Positions 9,140-17,506 of a DNA stretch of 64,000 nucleotides are shown here, piece by piece. The stretch comes from Zhouia amylolytica (GTDB taxonomy: Bacteria > Bacteroidota > Bacteroidia > Flavobacteriales > Flavobacteriaceae): positions 124,001 through 188,000 of the forward strand of contig NZ_FPAG01000006.1 of the NCBI RefSeq assembly GCF_900116365.1, written 5' to 3'. Position 1 is the stretch's first letter. Each line of letters begins with the position of its first letter. A program made the translations under genes and the position numbers. The notes under the pieces were generated by a model. It ran no database searches, had not been told where the DNA came from, and was given only the letters and a program-made list of their open reading frames with translations.

Positions 9140-9655
9140 TTAGTTAGCGGGAATTTTTCCTTCTTTGTCGGTGGCCAATAAATCTTCAATTACTTTAATT
9201 TCATTCGTCGGCTTTTTCGATTTTTCCAGGAAATCAACAAATTCTTTTGAAAATGACTGTCTTCGGAATTGCCACCACTCCTGAATGCCATTCAGATAAA
9301 AATAAGAAACAATGGTGTTTTTATTACTTTGCCAGAGCCAAGGCTCAAGAACCTTCATTTTGTTTTGATAGTACAGATTTTCCCAAATACGAAAAAGTTG
9401 GATATACATATAATTCGAAGTTCGCTTATCATCTTCTTCTAATGTTTTCCATGATTTGGTTCCTTTCTCGAACAATTTCCCTAAATCATTATTGGCGATG
9501 AGTTGATTTAGAAACTCTCTGTTGGAATTCGCAAAAGAGTCGTAAAAGTTAGATCGCACAGCTTGTGTGTTTTTTTTAATTTCTATGGCGAGAAATATGA
9601 CTGAGATAATGACGCCAATTGAAGTCAATAAACTGATTCCTGTTTCTAAAGTCAT
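9140..9655 (-). CDS. Protein of unknown function with one N-terminal membrane helix
   Basis: The 171-residue protein begins with a membrane segment (LLTSIGVIISVIFLAIEI, residues 9-26). A long mainly helical soluble part rich in W, F and Y follows, for example RIWENLYYQNKM and GIQEWWQFRRQSF. I recall similar short N-in membrane proteins in many marine bacteria, but I know of no assigned function. It stands alone between two intergenic segments in the accessory region, with repeat sequence directly upstream of its ATG. Confidence 0.65.
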   Translation of the reverse strand: MTLETGISLLTSIGVIISVIFLAIEIKKNTQAVRSNFYDSFANSNREFLNQLIANNDLGKLFEKGTKSWKTLEEDDKRTSNYMYIQLFRIWENLYYQNKMKVLEPWLWQSNKNTIVSYFYLNGIQEWWQFRRQSFSKEFVDFLEKSKKPTNEIKVIEDLLATDKEGKIPAN

Positions 9656-9697
9656 AATTTAAATTTTATCCAATGCGTGCCAGGGGTTCGTATAAGT

Positions 9698-9746
9698 GTC
9701 AGTAAACTAAAGTATTAAAGTTAATGTTTTTCGGCTTAGTATGCAC
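9698..9746 (-). repeat. Copy 1 of the AAAGTTAA-core intergenic repeat
   Basis: The segment contains GTCAGT, an AAAGTTAATG core followed by a TTTT run, and CTTAGTATGCACG. The same order of blocks recurs at 12238-12282 and 15191-15238. Each copy sits roughly 40-60 bp upstream of the ATG of a minus-strand accessory gene. Which strand is the functional one is unknown. Confidence 0.4.
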
Positions 9747-9805
9747 GATAGAAAATCGAATTCAAGATCAGGGTTCTATAGATTAGCAAATTCAAACCAA
9801 ATAGA

Positions 9806-9836
9806 AATCCCGAGAGGGGCGATAGCTATCGGGATT
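9806..9836. terminator. Hairpin with AATCCCGA stem, downstream of the accessory region hydrolase unit
   Basis: AATCCCGA (9806-9813) pairs with TCGGGATT (9829-9836). The loop contains the self-complementary CGATAGCTATCG (9820-9831). This CCCGATAGCTATCGGG-type sequence is a familiar dispersed hairpin in flavobacterial intergenic DNA. It lies 57 bp beyond the stop of the hydrolase at 9893-10948 and is a plausible terminator for it. Confidence 0.5.
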
Positions 9837-9892
9837 GTTTACATTTTTTTCCACAATAAAGAGTAAGAGATTATTGCCTAGGTTGGTGAAAG

Positions 9893-10948
9893 CTATCCTT
9901 TTTTGTTTATCCATTGCGATATGTCCCTCATTACTTGCATATCAATGGTTTCAGTAATTTCACCAACTTCTTCGGGTAATCCAGTCCTACAGTTCTGAAA
10001 TAAATGATTTAGTCCTGGGTAAATTTTAAAAGTACTTTGTATGTTGTTATTGGACTCAAGAAGTGATTTTACACGATTAAAATCGTTTGGATAAACAACA
10101 AATAAATCTTTATCTCCTGTAATTGCAAAGACATCACAATTTAGTTTATTTAAAAAGTTCGCATCATTATAATTCCTCATTTCGTCAAGATTTATAGAGT
10201 TTACAAACCAATTTAAATTCTCTTCAACCTCTTTTTCAATTTCCTCTTCATTTTTATTGTTTATGTATATATAATCTTTAAGATTATTTTCAATTATTTT
10301 TTTAGCCTTTCCTCTTATTTGAGTAATATCCTCACTAGATTTAATTAATTCCCAGATTTGTGATTCAATATTTAATTGCTTTTGAATTTTTTCTTTTTCT
10401 ACTCCTCTGGCTTCGAGCATAGCTTGGGTTTGAAGTAAAAGACCTTGGTCTGAAGGAAGAGCGTATGGAGACATTAATACTAAAAAGCTACAATCTTCAT
10501 TTTTCAGGGCTGCCATAGAAGCTACTTTAGTACCTTCACTCTGACCAACGAAACCTACCTTACTTATTTTAACATTTGTTTTAAGATTCTTTAAAGCAGC
10601 CCTGGCATCAGAGGCAAAGCTCTTAAGGGTAGCCGTGTCAAATTCTCCAGTTGATTTTCCTACCCCTCTCTTGTCATACCTATACGAGGCAATTCCATTT
10701 TTCGCTAAATAATATGCCAGGACACTAAAAAATTTATGGCCTTGATACGTTTGGTCTCGATCCATTTCACCTGTTCCCGCAATTAAGACAACGCCTAAAA
10801 AAGGGCCATTCCCTTCAGGTAACGTTAAAGTTCCGGAGAGAACCACGCCTTCCAATTCATTTACGACATTAAGTTCTTTGGTTAAAGATGTTTGTGCATT
10901 TATTGCAATGCAAAAAAGGTAAGAAAGAATGGTAAGGTATAGTTTCAT
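9893..10948 (-). CDS. Exported alpha/beta hydrolase
   Basis: I place the start at the ATG at 10946-10948, which gives a clean signal peptide (MKLYLTILSYLFCIAINAQ). The longer frame to 11005 would add 19 residues before it. The 351-residue protein has the alpha/beta-hydrolase core: YDKRGVGKSTG (about residues 91-101), the nucleophile elbow G-Q-S137-E-G, an aspartate in DVFAITGDKDLFV and a histidine in YPGLNHLFQ. A lysine/glutamate-rich helical lid fills about residues 165-240. It resembles the YcjY/DLH-like peptidase-esterase group. Substrate unknown; single-gene unit. Confidence 0.82.
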   Translation of the reverse strand: MKLYLTILSYLFCIAINAQTSLTKELNVVNELEGVVLSGTLTLPEGNGPFLGVVLIAGTGEMDRDQTYQGHKFFSVLAYYLAKNGIASYRYDKRGVGKSTGEFDTATLKSFASDARAALKNLKTNVKISKVGFVGQSEGTKVASMAALKNEDCSFLVLMSPYALPSDQGLLLQTQAMLEARGVEKEKIQKQLNIESQIWELIKSSEDITQIRGKAKKIIENNLKDYIYINNKNEEEIEKEVEENLNWFVNSINLDEMRNYNDANFLNKLNCDVFAITGDKDLFVVYPNDFNRVKSLLESNNNIQSTFKIYPGLNHLFQNCRTGLPEEVGEITETIDMQVMRDISQWINKKG

Positions 10949-11140
10949 TTTCCTAATCGTTATAGTTTTATACAAGACATGGTCCACAAAATCTAAAGGA
11001 TTCATTTATCTCTAATATAACTATTAATGTTTTATAAATAAAATCACATCGGATCTTATACAGGATGCATCAAATTATAAAATTCAAAGTACTTTCTATG
11101 ATGAGAAACTTAAGAATGTGTGATGCACAATGTTGTTCCT

Positions 11141-11599
11141 TTAAATTTCCGCTAGCTCTTTAAGCTTATTTAAGGCTTTTGACCAGGTGGTGTTAAAATA
11201 ATCATGATAGTCATCTGCGGCATCAGTTGATACGGCTACCGTTGTCACCCCGTTATCCTCATGGAATGAATAATTTTCAAGTCCGCCTGCCCATTCTTCA
11301 ACCTCAGGACCTTCGGTAATTTCATTTTCACCATCTAAAATTCCGTAATGGCGAATAGAAACAAATCGGTAAGGAATATTGTCAGCAATTTCAGATATCA
11401 TTCCAACCTTTTTACCATTTTTATCCGTTCCGATAAAGTAGATTTTTGAGCCTTTATCCCAACTTCCCTCATAGGTTGAGGTGGGATTAAATTCGGACGT
11501 CCATTGGTTATAGGTTTCAATATTGTTAATACCAAGCATAGTGTTATAAACCTTTTCAGCCGACGCGTTGATGTCTATCTTGAATTCTAGCTTTTTCAT
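11141..11599 (-). CDS. SRPBCC (START/AHSA1-like) domain protein
   Basis: This 152-residue cytosolic protein has the helix-grip fold. It begins KLEFKIDINASAEKVYNTML, followed by W..WTSEFNPTSTYEGSWDKG and the conserved W..YF.G turn region, and ends in the long C-terminal helix TTWSKALNKLKELAEI. The family binds hydrophobic ligands or, as AHSA1, chaperones. No catalytic residues are predictable. It is a single-gene unit between a hydrolase and a GNAT gene. Confidence 0.8.
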   Translation of the reverse strand: MKKLEFKIDINASAEKVYNTMLGINNIETYNQWTSEFNPTSTYEGSWDKGSKIYFIGTDKNGKKVGMISEIADNIPYRFVSIRHYGILDGENEITEGPEVEEWAGGLENYSFHEDNGVTTVAVSTDAADDYHDYFNTTWSKALNKLKELAEI

Positions 11600-11709
11600 G
11601 ATTTCTATTTTTGGTCTAAAGTTTGATTTTGTCTTTGTGCTATAGCGAATTGGATTTTTTTATGGAAACCCCAAAACCTAAATGGAATATAAAATGTGAT
11701 TCTTCGTTT

Positions 11710-12192
11710 TTATATTTCAAGTTTATAAATGAATTCCTCTATTTCCATCTGTCGGGCATTAGCAAACCCTTTGTCGGAGCCTATTTTTATAAAACCACAT
11801 TTTTCTAATACTTTCTGCGAACCATAATTATCAAAAGCCACTCGTCCGAAAATTGGTCTGGCAGTTTCATCATTAAGAAAGGATTTTAAGGCTGTGGTGG
11901 CAATGCCTTGTCCCCAAAAATTTCGATCAATCCAATAGGTGATTTCTGCTACATTGGCCATTACAAACTTAGCAATGCTTCCTACTATGATATTATTAAC
12001 CGTGATGGTTTGATTATTAACTTCAGGGTCCCCCAACAATTTTGTGTATTTGCTGAGGTAGGCAACTTTGTCAGTCGAGTCTTCTGGCATGAATCCAGCC
12101 ATGTATCCACCTTCTTCGTCAAGTTGGAATTCAAACAAAATATCTAAATCCGAAATCTTTGTGGGTCTAAGTATGATGTCAGGTTTATTCAT
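11710..12192 (-). CDS. GNAT-family N-acetyltransferase (RimJ/RimL-like)
   Basis: The 160-residue sequence follows the RimJ/RimL type of GNAT fold. It opens with IILRPTKISDLDILFEFQLD, has the strand EITYWIDRNFWGQGIATTAL (acetyl-CoA pyrophosphate loop QGIATTA, about residues 95-102), and ends with RVAFDNYGSQKVLEKCGFIKIG, the standard motif-B asparagine and helix. It probably acetylates an amino group of a small molecule or protein N-terminus using acetyl-CoA; the acceptor is unknown. The gene is a stand-alone unit in the accessory region. Confidence 0.87.
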   Translation of the reverse strand: MNKPDIILRPTKISDLDILFEFQLDEEGGYMAGFMPEDSTDKVAYLSKYTKLLGDPEVNNQTITVNNIIVGSIAKFVMANVAEITYWIDRNFWGQGIATTALKSFLNDETARPIFGRVAFDNYGSQKVLEKCGFIKIGSDKGFANARQMEIEEFIYKLEI

Positions 12193-12237
12193 TGTTTATT
12201 CAAAATTGTCATTGATTCCCAATGATTTTGTTTAGCC

Positions 12238-12282
12238 GTCAGTTATTTTACTAAAGTTAACGATTTTCAACTTAGATCGTAC
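12238..12282 (-). repeat. Copy 2 of the AAAGTTAA-core intergenic repeat
   Basis: The blocks GTCAGTTATTTTACT, AAAGTTAACGATTTTC and ACTTAGATCGTACG lie in the same order as in the copies at 9698 and 15191. It begins 46 bp upstream of the GNAT ATG. A possible left boundary, CCCAATGATTTTGTTTAG (12218-12235), resembles the outer end of the inverted-repeat elements further right. Confidence 0.45.
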
Positions 12283-12361
12283 GTTAACAAATAGATTTCA
12301 TTAACAGAGTACGATGAGTTAGCGGGCTAAGTTGGGGTTGTAGAATGTTCCAAACAATTAT

Positions 12362-13846
12362 TCATTCCGTTTTAAATTCAGGACTTTTGAGGTGTTCAAA
12401 ACAATCTGGTTTTGGTTGTTCAAATGGATTATTAAAGAAATCATTGGCAGCTTGCATCGCACATTGATTTCCCCAATTAGTTGTTGGGGTATGCTTCCAA
12501 CCTTTAAAGACCAGGTGAAAGCTGTTTGTTAAATTAGTCATCATAGCCTCTGTCCATTTAACCGGGGTTTCATTGTCATATTCGCCACTTATGAGTAATA
12601 CAGGAATATCACTTTTAACGGGTTGATTTTCGATGTCAGGTACTCTTTTTACACTCCAGATGTTACAGATTTCATCATCGAAAACAGCTGGTGATAATCC
12701 CTCAACCTGAGAATATTTTGAAGTTTCGGCTTTAATAATTTCCTGTGAGTTGAATGGATGTTCCTCCGAACACCAGACCGATAGCCGCATCCCGACTCCA
12801 GCACCATTGCCAGGCTCTTGAAATACATATAAAAGCTGTTCTTTCATGGAAGTTAAATCACCTCTGAGCAACCTGTTTATTTCCAATGGAATACTACTGA
12901 CATCTCCAGTGGATGCAGAGGTAAATACCGTTATTAAATCCTTTCCTGTCAAATAAAAGGTTTCTGTTTTTCCATTCTTCGGGTTTTCAATAAGCACTTC
13001 CAACGGATTTTTGGTCTTCTCTGTTAGATATGTATAGAATCTTGTTTTTAGGTTAGGAAAGGCACTGTTACACTGCTTGTCAGCTTCACAATCCGAAAGA
13101 AGCATGTCCACAGATTCTAATAGGTTTTGAACGCTTTCTTCATCATAGTTCACTTCCAAAGGTAGAGGTGAATCCATCACCACGCTTCTAATCCGCTGTG
13201 CATAATCCCGCATTAATACCTGTGCGATCTTTGTACTGTAAGACATGGTGAGCAGATTGTACTGTTTGATCCCTAAAACAGTAACCAGATCATTGATGTC
13301 AGCAGCTATTTCGTTCGTGTTATACCCATTCAGGTCAACCCCTTTTTTAGTCAATCGATCTCTACAGCTTTTAGCCGCCTTCCTAAGAAGCGAACCGGAT
13401 TTATTAGCATCAAAATCAGGGAGGTTTATGGTTTTAAGAGCCTGCGACCATTCAGGACAATTTAAAGAAGGACTCGCATAATAGTTCCCTCGTTGCTCTA
13501 CCAATATAAAGTCTCGGTCGTCCAGATATTTATAATATTTCATATACTGGGCTGATGGCATCGTAGTAGAACCCGGACCCCCAACCGTATATATGATTGG
13601 ATCAGGTTGAGGATGGTCGCTTCTGCTTTTAAAGATGTAGATGGGAATTTGGATGGTTTTGCTACTTGGGTTATTTCTGTTTTCCAATACCTCCAAATAC
13701 CCAAAAGTATGCGCCTGTCCCTTGGGGATTTTATGAGTTGTCTTTTTTGATGTTTTAAATTTGGGTTTAAAATCTTGTATTCCCTGCCCGGTACAAACAA
13801 CTGAAATCAATAAAAAAAGTAAGATGTTCCAAGATTTGATAATCAT
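12362..13846 (-). CDS. Exported alpha/beta hydrolase, TAP-like/tripeptidyl aminopeptidase family
   Basis: The 494-residue protein has a signal peptide (about residues 1-20). The family's early oxyanion motif appears as VGGPGST (88-94), followed by FILVEQRGNY. The nucleophile is S202, but its elbow reads TMSYST instead of the usual GxSYG, so both flanking glycines are replaced. The C-terminal TAP-like domain contains the aspartate in LLISGEYDNETPV and a histidine in FKGWKHTPT. In relatives (SlpD/E, Tap) these enzymes trim N-terminal peptides or hydrolyse esters outside the cytosol. The unusual elbow makes activity uncertain. Confidence 0.82.
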   Translation of the reverse strand: MIIKSWNILLFLLISVVCTGQGIQDFKPKFKTSKKTTHKIPKGQAHTFGYLEVLENRNNPSSKTIQIPIYIFKSRSDHPQPDPIIYTVGGPGSTTMPSAQYMKYYKYLDDRDFILVEQRGNYYASPSLNCPEWSQALKTINLPDFDANKSGSLLRKAAKSCRDRLTKKGVDLNGYNTNEIAADINDLVTVLGIKQYNLLTMSYSTKIAQVLMRDYAQRIRSVVMDSPLPLEVNYDEESVQNLLESVDMLLSDCEADKQCNSAFPNLKTRFYTYLTEKTKNPLEVLIENPKNGKTETFYLTGKDLITVFTSASTGDVSSIPLEINRLLRGDLTSMKEQLLYVFQEPGNGAGVGMRLSVWCSEEHPFNSQEIIKAETSKYSQVEGLSPAVFDDEICNIWSVKRVPDIENQPVKSDIPVLLISGEYDNETPVKWTEAMMTNLTNSFHLVFKGWKHTPTTNWGNQCAMQAANDFFNNPFEQPKPDCFEHLKSPEFKTE

Positions 13847-13978
13847 GTTGAGTGCTGTTTGTATTTCTTATTTCAGTTCGTCTAAGCGCAGTTATGTTAT
13901 GTAATTTGAATTTCTTACGGTTAGGATACAGTATAAATGTAAGGATAATTCATTTGGGAATTATTTACAACTGCTATA

Positions 13979-14497
13979 CTATTCTTGATCGTTTAGTTTA
14001 ATCCATTTGAGACGGGTTTTTGGATATTTATTTGTCATTGGATTTAAAATCAGGGTGTCGCCTGAGAATAGATAGTTTCTTTTGGCAACGGTACCTGTCA
14101 TCTTTTGAAAATTGGCTGATTCAATATGATGTTCAATAATTTTTAAGGAGTCATTTACTTTATATTTTCCAAAATAGACAAAATTGTCAGCCAAATGTCT
14201 TAAGTCATTAACCGTTAAGTTATCGAGTCCGCCACTTCCTTCAAAGATGTATTGATCATAGCCTTCCATCACGTGGTGCACACCCATTCCACCTTTTCCA
14301 TCATAAAGAATAAACCCTTTTCGGTTTTTATAATGGTCTTGCCGGGGTATCCACAAGGAATTTGAATCGCCTTGGGATTCTACCAGGTAAAGCGCCCATC
14401 GACCCGTGAATTTATCAAAATCAGATGGTTTATTTTCTTGTTTGCAAGAAAATAACAATGTAATGATCAAGGTAACGTATAGATGTTTCAGACTCAT
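13979..14497 (-). CDS. Lipocalin-like lipoprotein
   Basis: The start is set at the ATG at 14495-14497; the longer frame begins with a TTG that belongs to the upstream repeat. The resulting protein of about 172 residues has a lipobox (LIITLLFSCK). A compact beta-rich domain starts FTGRWALYLVE and continues with GFILYDGKGGMGVHH. This pattern is that of lipocalin-like domain proteins in Bacteroidota and Proteobacteria, where ligands are unknown. It is probably anchored in the outer membrane facing the periplasm. Single-gene unit. Confidence 0.7.
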   Translation of the reverse strand: MSLKHLYVTLIITLLFSCKQENKPSDFDKFTGRWALYLVESQGDSNSLWIPRQDHYKNRKGFILYDGKGGMGVHHVMEGYDQYIFEGSGGLDNLTVNDLRHLADNFVYFGKYKVNDSLKIIEHHIESANFQKMTGTVAKRNYLFSGDTLILNPMTNKYPKTRLKWIKLNDQE

Positions 14498-14510
14498 ATT
14501 TTTAATTATT

Positions 14511-14664
14511 ACCAACGGTTTCGTATGCGAATGTTTACTAGGGTTCGCTCTTAACTTTTAAGTGAATACTTAACATATAATTTAGGTTTCCCGATTGCTG
14601 TTAAGATTCAAAATTAAGGCAGAACAGCGATTTCTTATTTCCAACTTTGAGAATAGTAGTTACC
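14511..14664. repeat. Inverted-repeat-type intergenic element, left boundary clear
   Basis: ACCAACGGTTTCGTATGCG (14511-14529) directly precedes the lipocalin-like gene's ATG and matches the outer end CAACGnTTTnTATATG of the elements at 19201 and 22247. A convincing right boundary was not found before the next gene, so the element may be degenerate. Confidence 0.4.
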
Positions 14665-15141
14665 CTATCCTTGAGGGACGGAAGCATGAATTTGCACAAT
14701 TTTCCAAACATTGTCTCGCTTTTCAAGCACTCCGGTAATTCTGACATTATTGATTTCGATGGTTTCGTTTTCAATAACGAGTTCCCAATTAGTTATATCC
14801 GCAAACCAGGCTACATTTCCATTCTTGCTAAGATATACATTTAAGTTGGTGGAGTTGATTGTAGCCCTATCAAAGGCTTTAAATTGCGCGATGTGATTTT
14901 CTTCCCATTCCGTCCAACTTTTATGAATATCAAACAGCGCTGTGCCAAAACTGAGCATACTATCATCATGTGCCATCACATCAGACATAAGATTGATGTC
15001 TTTCTCTTCAAAGGACTGGTAAAATGTATTAACTGTTTTTGTAACCTCCGATTTTTTAGTATCCGAATCTGTTTTAGGCGTACATGATAAGGTGAGACAA
15101 ATTAGAGTCACAGCTATAAATAGCGTATTTTTTGTTTTCAT
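14665..15141 (-). CDS. NTF2/SnoaL-like lipoprotein
   Basis: This 158-residue protein has a lipoprotein signal (LICLTLSCTPK). A cone-shaped alpha+beta domain typical of the SnoaL/NTF2 superfamily follows: a first helix VTKTVNTFYQSFEEKDINLM, the MLSFGTALFDIHKSWTEW strand-helix, and late strands NGNVAWFADITNWEL and RDNVWKIVQIHASVP. The last pattern (DG.WKI...H.S) is the usual closing strand of this family. The fold serves as an enzyme or ligand-binding domain; the role here is not known. It ends where the next intergenic element begins. Confidence 0.8.
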   Translation of the reverse strand: MKTKNTLFIAVTLICLTLSCTPKTDSDTKKSEVTKTVNTFYQSFEEKDINLMSDVMAHDDSMLSFGTALFDIHKSWTEWEENHIAQFKAFDRATINSTNLNVYLSKNGNVAWFADITNWELVIENETIEINNVRITGVLEKRDNVWKIVQIHASVPQG

Positions 15142-15190
15142 AATTTGGTTGGTTTTAAATCAAGATTTAAATATAACAGGTTGCATTACC

Positions 15191-15238
15191 GTTAGTTGTG
15201 ATTTTAAAGTTAATGATTTTAGCTTTATTCTGAATGTA
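15191..15238 (-). repeat. Copy 3 of the AAAGTTAA-core intergenic repeat
   Basis: The blocks GTTAGTTGTGATTTT, AAAGTTAATGATTTTAGCTT and CTGAATG match the order seen at 9698 and 12238. It starts 50 bp upstream of the NTF2-like lipoprotein ATG. An ACCAAAAGAAT motif at 15250-15260 also has relatives in the intergenic regions at 17890 and 20556. Confidence 0.4.
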
Positions 15239-15485
15239 AGCAAACCGGAGAACCAAAAGAATCTATTCAATTATCCTGAGAGATCTGTTTTTTAAGTGAG
15301 GAATCCAGCTTGTCCAGTGAATAGTCGTATCCTCTATGCTATTCCAGTGAACTGGTGCAAGCGAATCGAATTTATGAGATTCACGGGCTCATTTAGAAAT
15401 TTTATTTTGCGAGCTAAATTTCATTGTAATAGCACCAATAGAATCTTAAACTTTGTTAAACAGGCTAGGTATTAGGTGTTTAATT

Positions 15486-15515
15486 TTGTCAATACCGAAA
15501 GAGAATTTATCTTTG
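15486..15515 (+). promoter_or_regulatory. Consensus Bacteroidota promoter (TTG-N19-TATCTTTG)
   Basis: TTG at 15486-15488 and TATCTTTG at 15508-15515 are separated by exactly 19 bp, the consensus layout for the principal sigma factor of Bacteroidota. Transcription would begin close to the ATG at 15523, but the ORF there closes after 15 codons. Confidence 0.6.
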
Positions 15516-15522
15516 CACCTTT

Positions 15523-15570
15523 ATGAAAACTATTATTCTTCATATAGCAAACGCTCAGGAGTCGGTATAA
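15523..15570 (+). pseudogene. 15-codon ORF after a strong promoter, likely remnant of a lost gene
   Basis: The frame starts ATG and reads MKTIILHIANAQESV before a TAA at 15568-15570. The start is positioned as in a real gene, right after a consensus promoter, but downstream DNA in the same frame has further stops. It is either the 5' end of a disrupted gene or a very short leader peptide. I do not recognise the peptide. Confidence 0.3.
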
Positions 15571-15814
15571 CTGACAGTAAATAGAATTAGATTTTAATTC
15601 ATTACTGTCGATATTTCTCGTACAACCTATGCAACGGTGACCTTACCGGGACTGCTTGGGTGTAATCACTATTTATTTTATTGTTGGATTGTATTCTCAT
15701 TTGGGGTCTACCATGATGCACTTGGTGCCAGATAACTTAATTGTAATTATACTTAACGGTTTTTGAAAAGGTCTGAAAGCACTTCTTAATTATATAATAT
15801 TCAAATTGATAAAA

Positions 15815-16354
15815 ATGAAACATTCATTATATAGAGGTGGTCGAGACAATGAGATCATCGCATTATTTAGACAAACTTTTACCGACTCGGAAAGTGAAAA
15901 GGAAGGTAATCACATTGGAACTTTAGTAAAACAGTTCCTTGAACATACACCTAATGAAGGCATACGAGTTTTTATAACCACAAAAGATGATCAAGTAGTT
16001 AGTGGGGTGATATTTTCAAAGTTAACTTTTGAAGATTGTAACATCTGTATCTGGCTTCTTTCACCAGCTGCAGTAGTGACTTCTATGCAGGGTAAAGGTG
16101 TAGGGCAGGGATTAATCCGTTTTGCACATGATTATCTGAAACAAGAAGGCGTTCAGCAATTGGTTACCTATGGAGATATTAATTTCTATTCAAAAGTGGG
16201 CTATAAGCCCATAACCGAAGAAATTATTCCTTCTCCATTAAAGCTTTCATATCCTGAAGGATGGCTTGCACAATCATTGGAAAGTGAACACATTAAGGCA
16301 ATTTCAGGTAAAGTATATTGTGTTGAAGCAATCAATAGACCAGAGTTGTGGTAA
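15815..16354 (+). CDS. GNAT-family N-acetyltransferase (YhbS-like)
   Basis: I choose the ATG at 15815 over the TTG three codons upstream. The protein of 179 residues opens LYRGGRDNEIIALFRQTFTDSE. The acetyl-CoA site is TSMQGKGVGQGLIRFAHDYL (Q/R-x-x-G-x-G/A pattern, about residues 93-110), and the C-terminal motif is QLVTYGDINFYSKVGYKPI. This is the YhbS/GNAT-like subgroup, in which a GD..FY..VGY segment replaces motif B. Substrate unknown. It is one of only two plus-strand genes in the accessory region and precedes rsgA by 66 bp. Confidence 0.88.
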   Translation: MKHSLYRGGRDNEIIALFRQTFTDSESEKEGNHIGTLVKQFLEHTPNEGIRVFITTKDDQVVSGVIFSKLTFEDCNICIWLLSPAAVVTSMQGKGVGQGLIRFAHDYLKQEGVQQLVTYGDINFYSKVGYKPITEEIIPSPLKLSYPEGWLAQSLESEHIKAISGKVYCVEAINRPELW

Positions 16355-16420
16355 AAATTGAAAATGGGGTAATGGGCAACTGTCATTTCATTTAAACACT
16401 AAATTTTATAGCAAATAACA

Positions 16421-17497
16421 ATGAAAAAATACAATATCAAAGACTTAGGTTTTAATCAGGATTTGAGTAGATATAGAAGCGAGAATAACCTTAAATCCTT
16501 TAAAACAGGAAGAGTGGTTCTCGAGCATAAGGAGCGATATGCAGTACGAACAGAACAAGGCGAATTAGATTGTGAACTAATAGGTAACTTAAGGTTTACA
16601 GCTCAGAACAGGTCTGACTTACCAGCGGTTGGTGATTGGGTAGCGCTGAATGAATATGACACGGCAAAAGGCTTAATACATTCTGTTTATCCAAGAATGA
16701 ATGTTTTGGAGAGACAGGCAGTAGGGAGAAATGGTGAAAGGCAAATAATAGCTTCAAATATTGACTATGGACTGATTGTACAGGCGGTTAATAGAGATTA
16801 CAATATCAATCGATTAGAGCGATACCTCACTATTTGTCATTCAGCCAATATTGAGCCTGTTATTATTCTCAACAAGATTGATTTAATTGAGCAAGAACAA
16901 AGAAATCATATTCTTAATGAAGTAAGCCATCGTATTAAGGACATCCCGGTATTCACTGTTAGTAACCTTACAGGTGAAGGACTTAACCAAATAAAAACTA
17001 TGATCAAGGCCGGGAAAACCTATTGTTTACTTGGTTCTTCAGGAGTTGGTAAGTCTACCTTGATGAATAACCTAATTGGTAACTCCATAATGAAAACAGG
17101 CGAAATAAGCGAGGCCATAGACAGGGGTAAACACGTTACCACGCACCGAGAGTTAATTGTTCTTGATTCAGGTGGAATTATCATAGATAATCCAGGAATG
17201 CGAGAAGTGGGTATAACAGCTAGCTCATCAGGATTAGAACTAACCTTTGAACAGCTTTATGAGTTAGCTGAGGATTGTAGGTTCAATGATTGTAGTCATC
17301 AAATTGAAAAGGGGTGTGCAATACTTGCAGCTATAGACTCAGGAGAGTTGAAAGAAGAAACATACCAGAACTTTATGAAACTCGAAAGAGAGCAAGCTCA
17401 TTTTTCTGCTACAATTCATGAAAAACGGAAGAAGGAAAAAGCCTTTGGGAAAATGATCAAACAGATAGTTAAGCAGAAACATAAGAATAGAAATTAG
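16421..17497 (+). CDS. rsgA: Ribosome small-subunit-dependent GTPase A (RsgA/YjeQ-like)
   Basis: The 358-residue protein has the circularly permuted GTPase order of RsgA. An N-terminal OB domain (about residues 30-100) comes first, then G4 NKID (151-154), then G1 GSSGVGKS (205-212), then G3 as DNPGM near 250, and a C-terminal zinc finger with the DCRFNDCSH...GCAI cysteine/histidine pattern. RsgA helps final maturation of the 30S subunit. Placement inside an accessory region next to a GNAT gene is unusual, and this may be a second, divergent copy. A hairpin follows the stop codon. Confidence 0.9.
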   Translation: MKKYNIKDLGFNQDLSRYRSENNLKSFKTGRVVLEHKERYAVRTEQGELDCELIGNLRFTAQNRSDLPAVGDWVALNEYDTAKGLIHSVYPRMNVLERQAVGRNGERQIIASNIDYGLIVQAVNRDYNINRLERYLTICHSANIEPVIILNKIDLIEQEQRNHILNEVSHRIKDIPVFTVSNLTGEGLNQIKTMIKAGKTYCLLGSSGVGKSTLMNNLIGNSIMKTGEISEAIDRGKHVTTHRELIVLDSGGIIIDNPGMREVGITASSSGLELTFEQLYELAEDCRFNDCSHQIEKGCAILAAIDSGELKEETYQNFMKLEREQAHFSATIHEKRKKEKAFGKMIKQIVKQKHKNRN

Positions 17498-17506
17498 TAG
17501 AAAGAA

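Larger units (their letters stand above)
15142..15814. other. 673-bp intergenic stretch with repeat, orphan promoter and ORF remnant
   Basis: No intact gene is visible here. The segment holds a repeat copy at 15191-15238, a near-consensus Bacteroidota promoter at 15486-15515 and a 15-codon ORF beginning 8 bp after it (15523-15570). The rest (15571-15814) shows no coding potential that I can support. It separates minus-strand genes from the plus-strand GNAT and rsgA, and most likely marks where a gene has been lost. Confidence 0.5.
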
